Assembly: GCA_032191485.1 (NCBI GenBank)
Contig: JAVDOI010000003.1
Span: 12,954,813-13,018,812 of the forward strand
DNA: 64,000 bases
Direction: 5' to 3'
Source of the DNA: Leptoclinus maculatus
Taxonomy: Eukaryota > Chordata > Actinopteri > Perciformes > Stichaeidae
The position numbers and the translations under genes are program-made. Shown piece by piece: positions 1 through 9,990 of this stretch (the stretch's first letter is position 1; each line of letters begins with the position of its first letter). The notes under the pieces are model-generated. The model did no database searches, had not been told where the DNA came from, and worked only from the letters and a program-made list of their open reading frames with translations.

Positions 1-65
1 GCCTCAGACAGCTAGATGGAATCGACCCCAGCATGCTACCTCAGTACACATCCATCATCAAGAAG
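1..65 (+). CDS. kidins220: kidins220 exon (partial, 5' end outside window), SAM-like domain start
   Basis: The reading frame begins at position 3 and gives 21 residues, LRQLDGIDPSMLPQYTSIIK plus K, before a donor GTGCGC at 66. This is the first part of the SAM-like domain. The next exon continues it in phase 0 across a short 152-bp intron (66-217). The exon runs off the left edge, so its true start is unseen. Confidence 0.85.
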
Positions 66-1468
66 GTGCGCCTGTCAATAACATACAAAATCGGATCCGT
101 GTTCTGATACTTTCTCAGATAATTACTGCATGTTTTCTGGTTGTGTAGCTTTTTTTGTTTTCCTTATGATGCAACTTCTGTGGACAAACCGGTCTGTCCC
201 TTCCCTGTCCATTGCAGGCTAATATAAATGGCAGAGTGCTGTTTCAGTGCAACCTGGATGAGCTGAAGAAAGAGATGGAGATGAACTTCGGCGACTGGCA
301 GCTCTTCAGGGGAACGGTGAGACTACATTCCTCTTGTGTCTTTACTTGCCTCAGAGCCTGGTTTAATATTCTTGCTTTTGGCATCTATTTAATAAATATA
401 TATTGGGTGTTTTGTTTGTTGTTTCATATCAGTAAGACATAAGTGATATAGACAGCATCAGTCCACCAACACCAATAACTTCACTCCGCTTTCATTCCTC
501 CAGAGTAAAGGCCTGAAATAGATTTACAATTGCATACATTCTCCTCACTCTGTGATACTTTGCAGACGCTCAGCCCTGCCAGGGCCGCTCCTGTTGATAC
601 ATGTCAGCTCTTGTTTAGTCCAAAAAGAAGCAAGACAACATCTCATAATACGACATCTTGTGCTGCGCTAAGATATTGGGATGGAGATTTCATAATCCGC
701 ATTACGAGAAGGGCGCTATTCAGTCAGCCAGGAGTCCAGTCGGCTGAGCCGGGGGGGCTGAAATCACTTACACATGTAGCCGGGTTCACTGCCGTCTGTG
801 CTCCTAATACCAAACCAGAGCCCTGGATTGGTCGTGTTTTACCGGAGATCCAATGCGGAGCTCGTGTAGGAGCAGCTGGAAAGTGCTGTGGCCTTACAGC
901 TCCGTACACTATCCAGTGTTGTGTTGCCAGGTCGCAGCCAGCACAGACATCTGGTTCAAGATGGCTGACTGGTATCTGGATGAAGGGAGGTTTTTTGTCG
1001 GGAGAGGAGGGGGGGGGGGACATCTGAATATCGCTACATGGCCAACAGCTCACTCTCACAAGCACGTGTGAACCAAACATGTTTAAGTATGTCACATGTT
1101 GACTTACGTGTCCTGTAACAAAAGTCAACCGACGCGTCGGTCTGAAACAGTAAGTTGCAATGTCTTTCCCAGGTGATGGAGCTACGTCACACTGAAACCC
1201 AGGCTCCGCTTCAAGAGGAGTCCCGAGCTGCTAGCGAGCAGGACAGCAGCTCGCACCACAGGGAGCCCAGCAGACGCTCGGGGGGGGCCCAGCATGAAGC
1301 GGCAGCCTTCAGCCTGAATCTGAGCTTTGAGGAGCTCAGCGGAGCGGGGCTGGAGGAACCGCCGAGACACAGCAACAACTCGCACTGGCCGGTCAGTCCT
1401 CCTGTCAGGAGCTAAGTGTAAATGTAACACAACAGCAGATCGGATCAGACTGACGTGAACCGTGCGTC

Positions 1469-1515
<47 letters not shown>

Positions 1516-1752
1516 ACACACTATACCAGCCCATATAAACATGCAAAGACATAAAGGGCCATAACATTGCTGGGGTAAGCATACGCGTGAGCGTGCAACA
1601 CAAATAGGGTCGCACGGCCACACACTCCAAACCGTCACATGGCCACAAGTCCGCGGCATCAAGCCAGTGTGTTGGTGGCCTCACTGGTTTCACATTAATG
1701 TGGTTGTGAGTGAGAAAAGAGCTCGGCTTTTGAACATGGCTGAATTAAAAAT

Positions 1753-1784
<32 letters not shown>

Positions 1785-3733
1785 GCGCACCAAAAGGTGT
1801 CAAGGGGCCCCCTGTTTTTTTATTTTTCACCTTCCCTATTCCCAATTTGCAAACACTCACACGTAGACAGCTGTCTCTGCTGCTATTTCATGATCTCACT
1901 TTGTGATCTTTTTCAAATTCACATCACCCAAAGCTGAAAACACACCACAGCTTTCATTGCCACTCCGTGTGCGACCTTTGCCAATAACTTTTTCACTGTA
2001 TCTCATTCTCATGTTCTGAATATTTCATTGGTTACTAATGTCATTTCTACGTACCGCATTTCTCTATTTATGATATTCGGGTGTCGATTCAGGTTATGAG
2101 CCCACAACCATACAGCAGTCTCACTCAGTTACTTTTAAACGTGAATATATATTCCTCAACAAACTCACGTGGATGTTTGCACACCACTCCCAACTTTTTT
2201 CTCGTCTTGTCAGGTGGCAAATCTCCGCACCTCGAGCATGTCCAGCCTCAACTCTCAGGAATCCTCAAATGACATCTGCAAGCTGACGGACAAGCAGCAG
2301 GCTGAGTACCACGATGCCTACAGGGAGTACATCGGTCAGATGGCGCAGGTGGAGATGTCCGGCGTTGGGGGAGAGAGGCCCGTGCAGCCCCACCCTGGAC
2401 AATTCCTCCAGGCTGCCAGCTCAGAGGACAAAGGGGTGGGTGGACAGTCACAAGTACACTGCTGAGTTCTTGCCACTGCATCACCGACGGCATGAATTGA
2501 GTAGAAGCTCCCACGGTCTGATTACAGTGTGGTGACTATTGTCAGTAACTAGTGTCGACATAGTTTCTGAGCCTGTATCTTGTGTTTTTAAATGTTGTAT
2601 TCCTCTGGCCTGTGCAACAGCAAACGTCTTATTCTGAGCTGGGAAGAGGAGAGATCTCTGCTTCTTGCATTTCTTAATTTTTTGCTCATAGTCTTTGTTT
2701 CTCTTGGCACATAAGGGAGGGACAGGAATCCCCTCTTCAGAGGCCTCTTGGCCAATAACACAAGATCCTATACATATTCATGTTCTTGTCATTGAATCCT
2801 CTTCCCTCTCCTCAGGCCAAAGAAGGAGCTGACCAAGACAGCCGCAAATCCTTCACCAAGAGAGGCTCCAAGACTAGTGATGCCACAGACTTCCCCTCAG
2901 GCACCGATGCCCAGTCTCTAGACCCCATCAGTGAAGAGGATGAGAAGCTGGACCGCAGTACATTGTCCAGGATTCCGGGCTCCAGGAAGAAGGTAGGCGG
3001 GTCATTGTACCACAAGCTGCCCAGCGATGAAGACTCCGGCCCAGAAGAGGCCGACAACACCACACCTCTCCTCCACAGAGAGGGTAGAGCTGGTGCTCTG
3101 TCCTCCCACAGCGGCTCCCAGCCCATTGGGCTCCTGACCAAGCCTGGCTTCCTCACCGAAATCCTCCTGGATAAGAAGGACTCGTCTGACTCAGGGATGC
3201 GCTCCAGTGACAGCTCCTCAGACCGCTCTCTGGAGGAGGCTGAAGAAGACGCTGACGGAGAGAGAGGAGCACTGAAGCCCAGCCTGATTGAACTGGAGCT
3301 GGAGGGTCTGGTGAAGAAGAGGGGCCTCCTCCCCAGCAGCCTGAGCGGCCTGCAGGACGCGGCGGTGGCCCGCATGTCCATCTGCTCCGAGGCTCCGTCC
3401 GAGGCCAGCCTGATGGCCAGCAGCCCAGACGAGGGGTGGCCGTCTAGCGGGGTCAGCAACCTCAACTGCACCACCAGCATCAGCACCCTTAATAACAACG
3501 CAAACAGCCCTGACGACACCAACAACACCAACAACAGCCATCAGCAGCCGGTTAACATCACGGGCACGAATTCCACCACCTCCTCCTCCTCCTCCTCCTC
3601 CAGCCTCAACCTCTCGCCAGCTGTCATCATCACCCCCGGCAGCAGCAGCACTGCCAACACCACAACCGCAGCCATCCACAACCAGAACCTGCGCACCATC
3701 AGCCTGGGAGACGAGACGGAGAGCGTCCTCTGA
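1..3733 (+). CDS. kidins220: kidins220 (ARMS), 3' part: last five coding exons, gene continues upstream of the window
   Basis: Coding segments are <3-65, 218-316, 1173-1391, 2214-2435 and 2816-3733. All junctions are phase 0 with AG acceptors and GT donors, so they join into one open frame ending in TGA at 3731-3733. Kidins220 is a large multi-pass membrane scaffold (ankyrin repeats, KAP P-loop NTPase, SAM-like domain, long cytoplasmic tail) that links Trk neurotrophin and ephrin receptors to MAPK signalling. Only the tail is present here: the SAM-like segment (LRQLDGIDPSMLPQY, then FGDWQLFR) is followed by a Ser/Glu-rich disordered tail containing ARMSICSEAPSEASLMASS. The last four residues, ESVL, are a class I PDZ ligand equivalent to the ESIL tail that I recall for the mammalian protein. 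Fish can carry a and b duplicates; I cannot assign the suffix. Identification is from remembered family sequence and from the neighbour id2. Confidence 0.93.
218..316 (+). CDS. kidins220: kidins220 exon, SAM-like domain end
   Basis: The acceptor is ATTGCAG at 211-217 and the donor is GTGAGA at 317. The 99-bp exon encodes 33 residues starting ANINGRVLFQCNLDEL and containing MNFGDWQLFRGT, the C-terminal helices of the SAM-like fold. An upstream in-frame ATG at 212 overlaps the splice acceptor and is not a start codon. Confidence 0.9.
1173..1391 (+). CDS. kidins220: kidins220 exon, cytoplasmic tail
   Basis: The acceptor is TTTCCCAG, ending at 1172, and the donor is GTCAGT at 1392. The 73 codons start VMELRHTETQAP and end SNNSHWP. 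The segment is polar and likely disordered apart from a short FSLNLSFEEL patch. The preceding intron (317-1172) holds a G-rich run near 1009-1019. The following intron (1392-2213) holds two dinucleotide arrays of opposite orientation. Confidence 0.88.
1472..1514. repeat. (TG)n microsatellite in a kidins220 intron
   Basis: Perfect dinucleotide array of about 43 bp on the + strand, followed by GCACACAC. Confidence 0.97.
1753..1780. repeat. (AC)14 microsatellite in a kidins220 intron
   Basis: Perfect array in the same intron as the (TG)n at 1472. The two are inverted relative to each other and about 240 bp apart. Confidence 0.97.
2214..2435 (+). CDS. kidins220: kidins220 exon, cytoplasmic tail
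   Basis: The acceptor is CTTGTCAG, ending at 2213, and the donor is GTGGGT at 2436. The 74 codons start VANLRTSSMSSLNSQESSND and end SSEDKG. Reading through the donor would reach a stop at 2463-2465. The donor at 2436 keeps phase 0 with the last exon, which supports the splice. The following intron is 380 bp. Confidence 0.88.
2816..3733 (+). CDS. kidins220: kidins220 terminal coding exon
   Basis: The acceptor is CTCTCCTCAG, ending at 2815. The exon encodes 305 residues and a TGA stop. It is rich in Ser and acidic residues (PISEEDEKLDRSTLSRIPGS, LPSDEDSGPEEAD). It contains the recognisable stretch ARMSICSEAPSEASLMASS, then a low-complexity Asn/Thr/Ser tract (about 3490-3610, with a run of eight serines from TCC codons), and ends NLRTISLGDETESVL. 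In the family this tail contains the kinesin light chain-binding region and the C-terminal PDZ ligand. The poly-Asn/Ser insert looks lineage-specific. Confidence 0.93.
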   Translation, partial: AKEGADQDSRKSFTKRGSKTSDATDFPSGTDAQSLDPISEEDEKLDRSTLSRIPGSRKKVGGSLYHKLPSDEDSGPEEADNTTPLLHREGRAGALSSHSGSQPIGLLTKPGFLTEILLDKKDSSDSGMRSSDSSSDRSLEEAEEDADGERGALKPSLIELELEGLVKKRGLLPSSLSGLQDAAVARMSICSEAPSEASLMASSPDEGWPSSGVSNLNCTTSISTLNNNANSPDDTNNTNNSHQQPVNITGTNSTTSSSSSSSSLNLSPAVIITPGSSSTANTTTAAIHNQNLRTISLGDETESVL

Positions 3734-4325
3734 GGAGCTGGTCGTTAGTCTGAAAAGGGCCACATAGACTGTTGTTCTTGATGTTGTTACACTGTTAGTG
3801 TTGTGACGTGTTCCAAAGAATGAGAGTAGATATGTGTTCTACTGTTGGAAAGGAAATGTGTAATCTAGTGCAATCTGAAGCTTTACTTTAATCACCTTTA
3901 TTTAAAAAAAGACAAATCTAAAGACACATTGACTACAAAGTTAATGAAACCAAAAATACTTCTGTCCTCTTCAGGCCTCTGATTTCTTTCTTGTGTGAAT
4001 ATGGTGCTGTTGTGGAAATAATGTAGTCTAGTGATGAAATGTTACATGTTGTGGACGTTATATGTTACAAAAAAAAGGTGTTTTTCAGGAAATGTAGTCG
4101 GGACTAAAAAAAGCTCTGTGTTACTGGGGGGACCTTTGTCTCCGACGTGTTTCGTGCGGTGCTGTGTTTGGTGGTTAGAATATCTCGACTAGATGGCCGT
4201 GTAGACAGTGGTGCAGTGTCTGTGATAGAAGAAGTGCATGCACTAGTCTCCAAAGTGGCGATGTCTTTTCCAAAGTTCCTTGTGAAAAGGCGTTCACTTC
4301 AATAAACGTTTTGCTATGTGGACCC
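3734..4325 (+). other. kidins220: kidins220 3' UTR with polyadenylation signal
   Basis: About 590 bp of non-coding sequence follows the stop. A canonical AATAAA lies at 4301-4306, so cleavage is expected near 4320-4330. A T-rich stretch with GTT/CTT repeats follows, consistent with a downstream element. No other AATAAA lies between the stop and this site. Confidence 0.75.
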
Positions 4326-4329
4326 TTGA

Positions 4330-5720
4330 AATGAGTCATGTTTTCTCTTCTGTTCTTTATGCAGGAAAATCAGTTTGTCGAGAGAAGCCTCAGTGGACTT
4401 GGATTAGGTTTGTGAATATACCAGAATATTTAAACTAAGTCTTCTCTACACCAATTTAATATTTTACCTAATGCAGTTCAGAAGAACAGAGTGACATGCA
4501 GGAGTGCGTCACTGGCTGCGCTTCTATTCGCCGATAGATGGCGCACTGTCCATACAAACGTGCTGCAGGCTGGTGTCACGGACACATTTGCCCGTAAGTC
4601 TTCAAAACTACTGAGGGTAACTAATGCAGCTCAGTGACTCAACGTGGGGTGCGTGGACCTGCATGAGTCCCCTGAGGAGTTTTTTTTAGGTAGACTTAAA
4701 TTCATATATTGGATGATAATTGGATTCAAAGCGTTTTATCATGTAAAGAGTTGAGTTTTCCTAAAGCTTACACGTAATCAAGAGAGATCCCATAAAGTCC
4801 TCCCTGGGGTACAATCATCAAATAGCTTGGCGGCTCTGTGGTGTGAAAACATGTGAGAAGCCCTGCTGGATTTCAGGAAGGAGATGATTGACAGTTGGGC
4901 TTTCACTACAGGGCTGTATTAGCCTTTCTTGCCATGCGCACTGGCCAATACCACCTCGGGACATTGAAGAGGTTTTAATTGGTCACCCCATTGAATATTT
5001 GACTGAAGCCGATTTATCAAAGCAGTACATCCCACCATCGCGTGGTTCACCGTGTTCATAGTAGACTTCCTGGTCATTTGGCACCGGAACCAGCAGCAAC
5101 GTTAGCCATCACTTTGGTTTCATGTGGATAATAAAGTCAAACGTTGGACACTAGCGCTATTTTTAATCCGAGAGGTATATTAGTCATACGTAAATAACGG
5201 AATGTAACACAGGCCAATCCAAATCAATGTTTAAACTACCTCTCTGATAAGTTAAGTATTACTTTTGAACTCCGTAACGCATCAAATGCCGAGTTTCACC
5301 CCCAAGTTAAATTTCCATAATTTTCCAGTTTTGTTTTAAGACAGCCTAAAGCCCGGTGCTTTAATGGATCAGCCTGTCACGCTGAATCATTTAATCCTAT
5401 TTACTTTACATAGCATGTGAGAAAGTAAAAGTGCAGTCAGTGCGCCTTAAATAAGCCTTTATGCAACTGTGTGGCTCCAGGTTGCGTTTGCCTCGGGGAA
5501 GTGTTGACGCTGTGTTTTAGACTATTATAGGTCACATACTGCAGGTCTGATAAGGACACTTTGTTGTGGGATCGGTTTTTGAAGTGCGTCAGATGTTAAC
5601 TGTACATACAGCGCGGCCATGTCCTTATAGTTCTATAGAAAGTCAGCTGGGAAACAGAGTGTACGCACTGGTTTGATGTCTTCTGAACCACCGATACCAA
5701 CATTGAATTCTCACTCTCTT
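4330..5720. other. Convergent intergenic region between kidins220 and id2
   Basis: No coding signal was seen. The segment holds a perfect PBX-MEIS type decamer TGATTGACAG at 4885-4894, inside a unique-looking stretch (about 4860-5060) with two ATTGG/CCAAT motifs. It could be a small regulatory element. The rest is AT-rich unique sequence. Confidence 0.6.
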
Positions 5721-5739
5721 CCCCCCCCCCCCCCCCCCC
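5721..5739. repeat. Poly-C tract (C19 on +), just past the id2 poly(A) site
   Basis: Nineteen uninterrupted C on the + strand, which is G19 on the id2 sense strand. It starts about 20 bp beyond the expected id2 cleavage position. Confidence 0.95.
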
Positions 5740-5756
5740 TCCCTCCAAATGAAAGA

Positions 5757-7271
5757 TGTTCAAGTTGCGTTTTTGATTTATTTTGTATAAAAAAGGTACA
5801 ATTTACATTACTTTTATAAAAAGTTTCAGCATAATTAAGTACAACATTACACTTTTGCAGAAGTTTCAAATTCCTGCAACTATACAAGATAAACTCCGGA
5901 GAGGAGTCCACAAGGTTTCATTCTTTCATTTTTACTTTTTTGAACAACGTCCAGTCCTTCATGTGCCAACAATTCTGACAAGACAAGACAAAACTTTTTA
6001 CAGTAACTAACCAAGTTGTCTTTTCTATTCACGTTCGCACCTCCGCAAAAAAGCGAAGACTTCAACAAGGAGGACAGGGCTGAGGGGGGGAATAATCCTT
6101 GTGACTCGTTTTTCCTCCCACTGTCGGGAACATAGCGCGCCTTCCATTTCCAGAAAGGAACCACAAATTAAAAAAAAAAAAAAAAAAGTCTTAAGTTAAA
6201 TAATAATGAAGTGTCCATACAGAAAACACATCACATTAGATTGTCCCATAATAAGCAAAAGTCTCTTGATTTCAGCGTCAGCAGAAAAAGAAAAAAAGTC
6301 CAGGCCTGGAGGACAGAGGTTGGAGGGGGGTGGGGTGGGGTGGGGGGCGGAAAGTCCTGCTCCCCAGGTCCTGTGTGTGTTTTTGCGTCTTGACCAAACA
6401 CCTGCAAAAGATTGAGAAAGAGAGGCGTGTTTAGAAAATGCAAACAGGGCAGAGATCCGGACAGACTGGCGCCAGGGAGGAAGCCGCAGTTTTTAACATT
6501 TAACCAAACACTCCCAATACTAAGCAAACGCTGCGCTCCAGATGTACACAGAGAGAGGGAGCGAGAAGGGGGGACGCACACACACACTTTTCGCACAACT
6601 TCAGCCTACAATCTGGGGAAGAATCAGCGTAATTGCCGCTCAGCTGGCGCCTACCCACTTCTTGTACCAATTATGTGCAGACATCGTAGTAGCAGTAATC
6701 CAAACAGCCATTATTTTCCTGTTGCAGATGCTCTTCATTATAGACACAAGAGGGTATAATACAACCCCGACGACTGCTACTTATATACAGTAACACAAGC
6801 AGCCTGGAGCGAATGTCTTCCATTTCATTCCAACAAACTCCAATGCAAAATGTCTTAAGACACAGCAGATGAGTCACAGAATTATTCGATTAATCGGGCT
6901 CACCTTACTGAGAGTTTACAGTCCTAAAATGGGAGCCCCATGGTTTGATCTTTTGTTTAAGATACGGGATACAATATATATATTATATATACACATACAT
7001 ATAAAAATGTAAAAATTTGGATTCAAGTCAAGCCAACTGTCCGCCCCTTGTCATAACTGACGCCCCAGTGATGCAGCGCATTCTCATGCAAAACATATTG
7101 GGACCATTACAGCAACGTGAGACGTCAACCACATTAGCAGGGAACAAATGGATTGGTAAATGGTAATTCTAGCCCATTCTGCTCCAGCAGACTGGGAGAC
7201 AGGCTGTAGCGGAGCCTTACGAGCCCTGGACAGAATGCAGCAGCAGACACGAGGACAGCCTACTTACCGCT
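5757..7271 (-). other. id2: id2 3' UTR with polyadenylation signal
   Basis: On the minus strand the UTR runs from the stop codon (7272-7274) to the AATAAA at 5782-5777 (TTTATT on +), the only canonical signal that I find in this interval. Cleavage is expected around 5755-5762. The ~1.5 kb length is longer than I recall for mammalian ID2. It contains an A15-17 run, a T/G-rich block near 6330 and an AT-alternating stretch near 6970-7000. The exact 3' end is inferred. Confidence 0.65.
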
Positions 7272-7328
7272 TTAACGATGCAGAGTCCGGCTGTCATCTG
7301 TCATCAGCTCTGATGGCAACTCCGGGGA
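7272..7328 (-). CDS. id2: id2 coding exon 2 (57 bp, C-terminal 18 residues)
   Basis: A minus-strand acceptor TTTTCAG precedes 7328. Translation in phase 0 gives SPELPSELMTDDSRTLHR then TAA. This corresponds to the mammalian tail ASEFPSELMSNDSKALCG, sharing PSELM, DS and the length. The 314-bp intron spans 7642-7329. Further introns in the 3' UTR cannot be excluded. Confidence 0.93.
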   Translation of the reverse strand, partial: SPELPSELMTDDSRTLHR

Positions 7329-7996
7329 CTGAAAACAAACAAACAAACAGACCAAATGTTAATTCTTTACGCGGCATCCGATCGAAAGTGTCTGGCGTTG
7401 CACACACTACTATGTAGGTCGAAATCTCTTCCTCATCTCATTCTGTACAAAAGGAGGAAAAAAAAAAAAAAAACATGCCATTTTCTTTTTCAACAAGCCA
7501 TTTTGTGCGAGTTACGCATAGGCTACAAAGGCGCACTGGTTATGCGCACAAATAAAAATCCACTAGGCTATATATCTTCCACAACACACCAGGCTATCGT
7601 TTCCCCAATTAGGATTCCTTGTTTAGTTACGGTGTAATTTACCTGTAATGACAGGATGCTGATATCTGTGTTGAGGGTGGTCAGAGGGGTCCTGGATGGA
7701 GCCTGCCCCGGCCGCGCAGGGTGATGCAGGCTGGTTAGTGCGACACTGGAGTCCAGCGCAATCTGCAGGTCCAGGATGTAGTCGATGACATGCTGCAGGA
7801 TTTCCATCTTGCTGACGTTCTTGTTCTGGGGGATGCTGGGCACCAGCTCCTTCAGCTTGGAGTAGCAGTCGTTCATGTTGTACAGCAGGCTGAGCGGGTC
7901 ATCCACCGGGGTCTTGCTCCGAGAGATTCCCAAGGAGTGCTCTGATATATTCGCGTTGTTTTTCCGGAAGGACCGCACGGGGCTTATTGCTTTCAT
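7272..7996 (-). CDS. id2: id2: inhibitor of DNA binding 2 (HLH dominant-negative regulator), complete
   Basis: Coding segments on the minus strand are 7996-7643 (118 codons) and 7328-7272 (18 codons plus stop), giving 136 aa against 134 in human ID2. Id proteins have a helix-loop-helix without a basic region. They heterodimerise with E proteins and other bHLH factors in the nucleus and block their DNA binding. Visible features: N-terminal MKAISPVRS with the CDK-type Ser5-Pro; HLH at about residues 35-82 (LLYNMNDCYSKLKELVPSIP, loop PQNKNVSK, MEILQHVIDYILDLQIALD); and the C-terminal TPLTTLNTDISILSLQ export/degron region. Exon 2 encodes SPELPSELMTDDSRTLHR. The intron site directly after SILSLQ matches ID2 as I remember it. 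The start ATG has A at -3 and no upstream ATG in the predicted 5' UTR. Fish a/b duplicate status is not resolvable here. Confidence 0.97.
7643..7996 (-). CDS. id2: id2 coding exon 1
   Basis: Starts at ATG (7996-7994) and ends with the codon CAG for the final Gln of SILSLQ. The donor GTAAAT begins at 7642 on the minus strand. Reading on through the intron would add 24 unrelated residues before a stop at 7568, so the unspliced 142-aa frame is not the protein. Confidence 0.96.
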
Positions 7997-8092
7997 TTTG
8001 TCAGTGTTAAGTTAGGCGAAAGAGGGTCGCGTGTATAGATAGCTTGCTTCTTTAAAGGTCCTGTTTTTTGCCAGACGATCGGCGATCAGACT
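7997..8092 (-). other. id2: id2 5' UTR (predicted)
   Basis: Extends from the ATG to a transcription start predicted 25-30 bp downstream of the TATA box at 8123-8116. It contains no upstream ATG in sense orientation. The start point is inferred from TATA spacing only. Confidence 0.55.
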
Positions 8093-8115
8093 AGCGAGCC
8101 AAACTGTCAGTGTGG

Positions 8116-8123
8116 TTTATATA
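8116..8123 (-). promoter_or_regulatory. id2: id2 TATA box
   Basis: TATATAAA on the minus strand (TTTATATA on +), about 120 bp upstream of the ATG. It predicts initiation near 8087-8092. Confidence 0.8.
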
Positions 8124-8166
8124 GGCAGCAGGCAGGGCATGCAACGCAGGCGGGTCAAATGGTCTG

Positions 8167-8215
8167 ATTGGTCGATGTGGTTATGTCACTCAACACCGTT
8201 TAGCTCTACTATTGG
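8167..8215 (-). promoter_or_regulatory. id2: id2 proximal promoter CCAAT boxes
   Basis: Two minus-strand CCAAT motifs lie at 8171-8167 (CCAATCAGAC context) and 8215-8211, about 45 and 90 bp upstream of the TATA box. This is the usual spacing for NF-Y sites. The flanking sequence to about 8310 is comparatively CpG-rich. Confidence 0.65.
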
Positions 8216-8344
8216 CTCTTCGCTCTTAAGTCCCTCCTCTTCTCCGCCGGGTTACCACTGGCAACGCATTTTGGAGGCGGAACCCAGAGGGCGCTTCAGC
8301 AGCTCCGGTGGGCAATTTGGAAAATTAAGCCCTTACCTGTTTCT

Positions 8345-9990
8345 GATCAAGAAAATTAATGATTCGCATGGCTGTCAATTGACTATGGACAAGGTGTGAG
8401 CACGCGCCAATACCGGTGCCTACATGATTGAAATCTTAAAGTTTTATGATAAAGATCAAGCAGGAATATTTGGAAAATGATATTCCGATTCAGAATAAAA
8501 ATTGCTTTGATACATGAACGACAGAGCACGAGTTTATGTCTGATGACTTGTTTTACAGACACTCGTTCTTCTACATTTAGTTGACATGTGCAGGGCTGGA
8601 GGTGTGGACCAGTGATGACAGGTACCAGGCGCGTGTGATGATTCTTAATTCACTTCAGCCCGGACCTGGTGTGAAGGCAAGTTTCTGAGACTGAATAACA
8701 AACTGAGTGTGAAATGTTTGAGTGACAAACTGAAACAGCTTCCACCAGGAAACTAGTCAGACCAGCGATAAGACAAATATTTTGTGAGGAGTATTTATGC
8801 ACGAGAAAATAAAGCTTCTAAAGATATAGCGTGTGTGGTAAAACTCAAACAATATATATAGGATTTAGTAATTGGACGCACCATAATATTGACTATATTT
8901 CATTCACCGGGAGCAGCTTTAGATTTACAAGAGTGAGGTGAATTAAGTGTGATCTGTCAACATGTTGATGGTGCGCACACTCGGTACCGATCAAAAATAA
9001 ATACATTGTTTTAAAACTATATTGCATTGTTGTTCACAGTTCAGCCTTATAACAATAAACTAAATAATAATAATTTGAGGTTTTGTCTGTACTCTAAATT
9101 TCAGTTGGAGGTGTGTAGTTTTACGCAGCCCAGTAAACCTCCATGGTTTTTAAGTGGCTGAGCACATCTAAATGCATCAGTTATGGTCTCGTGCACTTCA
9201 GTGTTGATTGTCACCTGAGTATGTTGTGTGTCAAAGTTCATTTAGTCACGGCCTACAAAATGTGGCTTTCATATCTGAGCACGTGAAGAGGGGATTAACT
9301 ACTATTGACACTTTAACGTTTTCTGAATGAGCCATTTGTTTGTAGGAATTACACGCTTCACTCTTCAGCTGGAGGTGGGGGGGCTGTTTGATGCCGCACT
9401 AACTAATTGTCCCCGGGGGCAGTTGTGGACTGCTGTGATGTGCTTAAATCTTGCATTGCATTTCCTTGATAAACAAAAACAAATCTATTTATTTTAAAAG
9501 AGGGGGAGCGGGGGGGACTGTTAAAACTCGGGATGCAGAGAGAATTAAGAGAGAAAAAAATTGTCATTTTGATGGTTTGGGTTTATTTTAATGTATTTAT
9601 TTTTGCAGAACAATTCATCTGAAAGACACAAACAAGAAAATCCTAAAAGCCAAAGTAATCCTAATGGACAAAAGGAGACGCAGTTTTGAGTGCACAGCCT
9701 GCAGAGGTTGGTAAAAGCTCACGCGAGCTATTCCTCCCTGGATTATTGTGAGCAGAGGAGGTGAAGTCAAAAAACAGTTGGCCGATACAATAATCTATAA
9801 AATGATGATTTTTGCGTCCTCAGTCGCATGTTTTGCAATATTTTTCAAAATCCAGCAAAAACACCATCTGTGTGAGTGTTTTACGCGCGGGGCTCTGTTC
9901 ACACGACAGCTTCTCCTTCAGCTGTCTGGCGATCCCGTTTCTTATGAATTTCTAATATAATCTGGAAACTCCTGCAGTCCGCGTCCACAT
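8345..9990. other. id2 upstream flank, no gene seen
   Basis: AT-rich unique sequence without a supported coding region. It contains an E-box CACGTGA at 9280-9286 and short A/T and G runs near 9490-9520. No transposon was recognised. Confidence 0.5.

Noticed and set aside
530..1128. Frames of 134-165 aa inside the kidins220 intron 317-1172
   Set aside because: Intronic, overlapping on both strands, and no similarity recognised.
2812..3763. Long minus-strand frames opposite the kidins220 last exon
   Set aside because: Antisense shadows of the coding exon, with no recognisable motif and no promoter.
7568..7996. 142-aa uninterrupted reading frame for id2
   Set aside because: The last 24 residues come from the intron. 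A GT donor after SILSLQ and a downstream exon encoding the proper ID2 tail show that splicing gives 136 aa.
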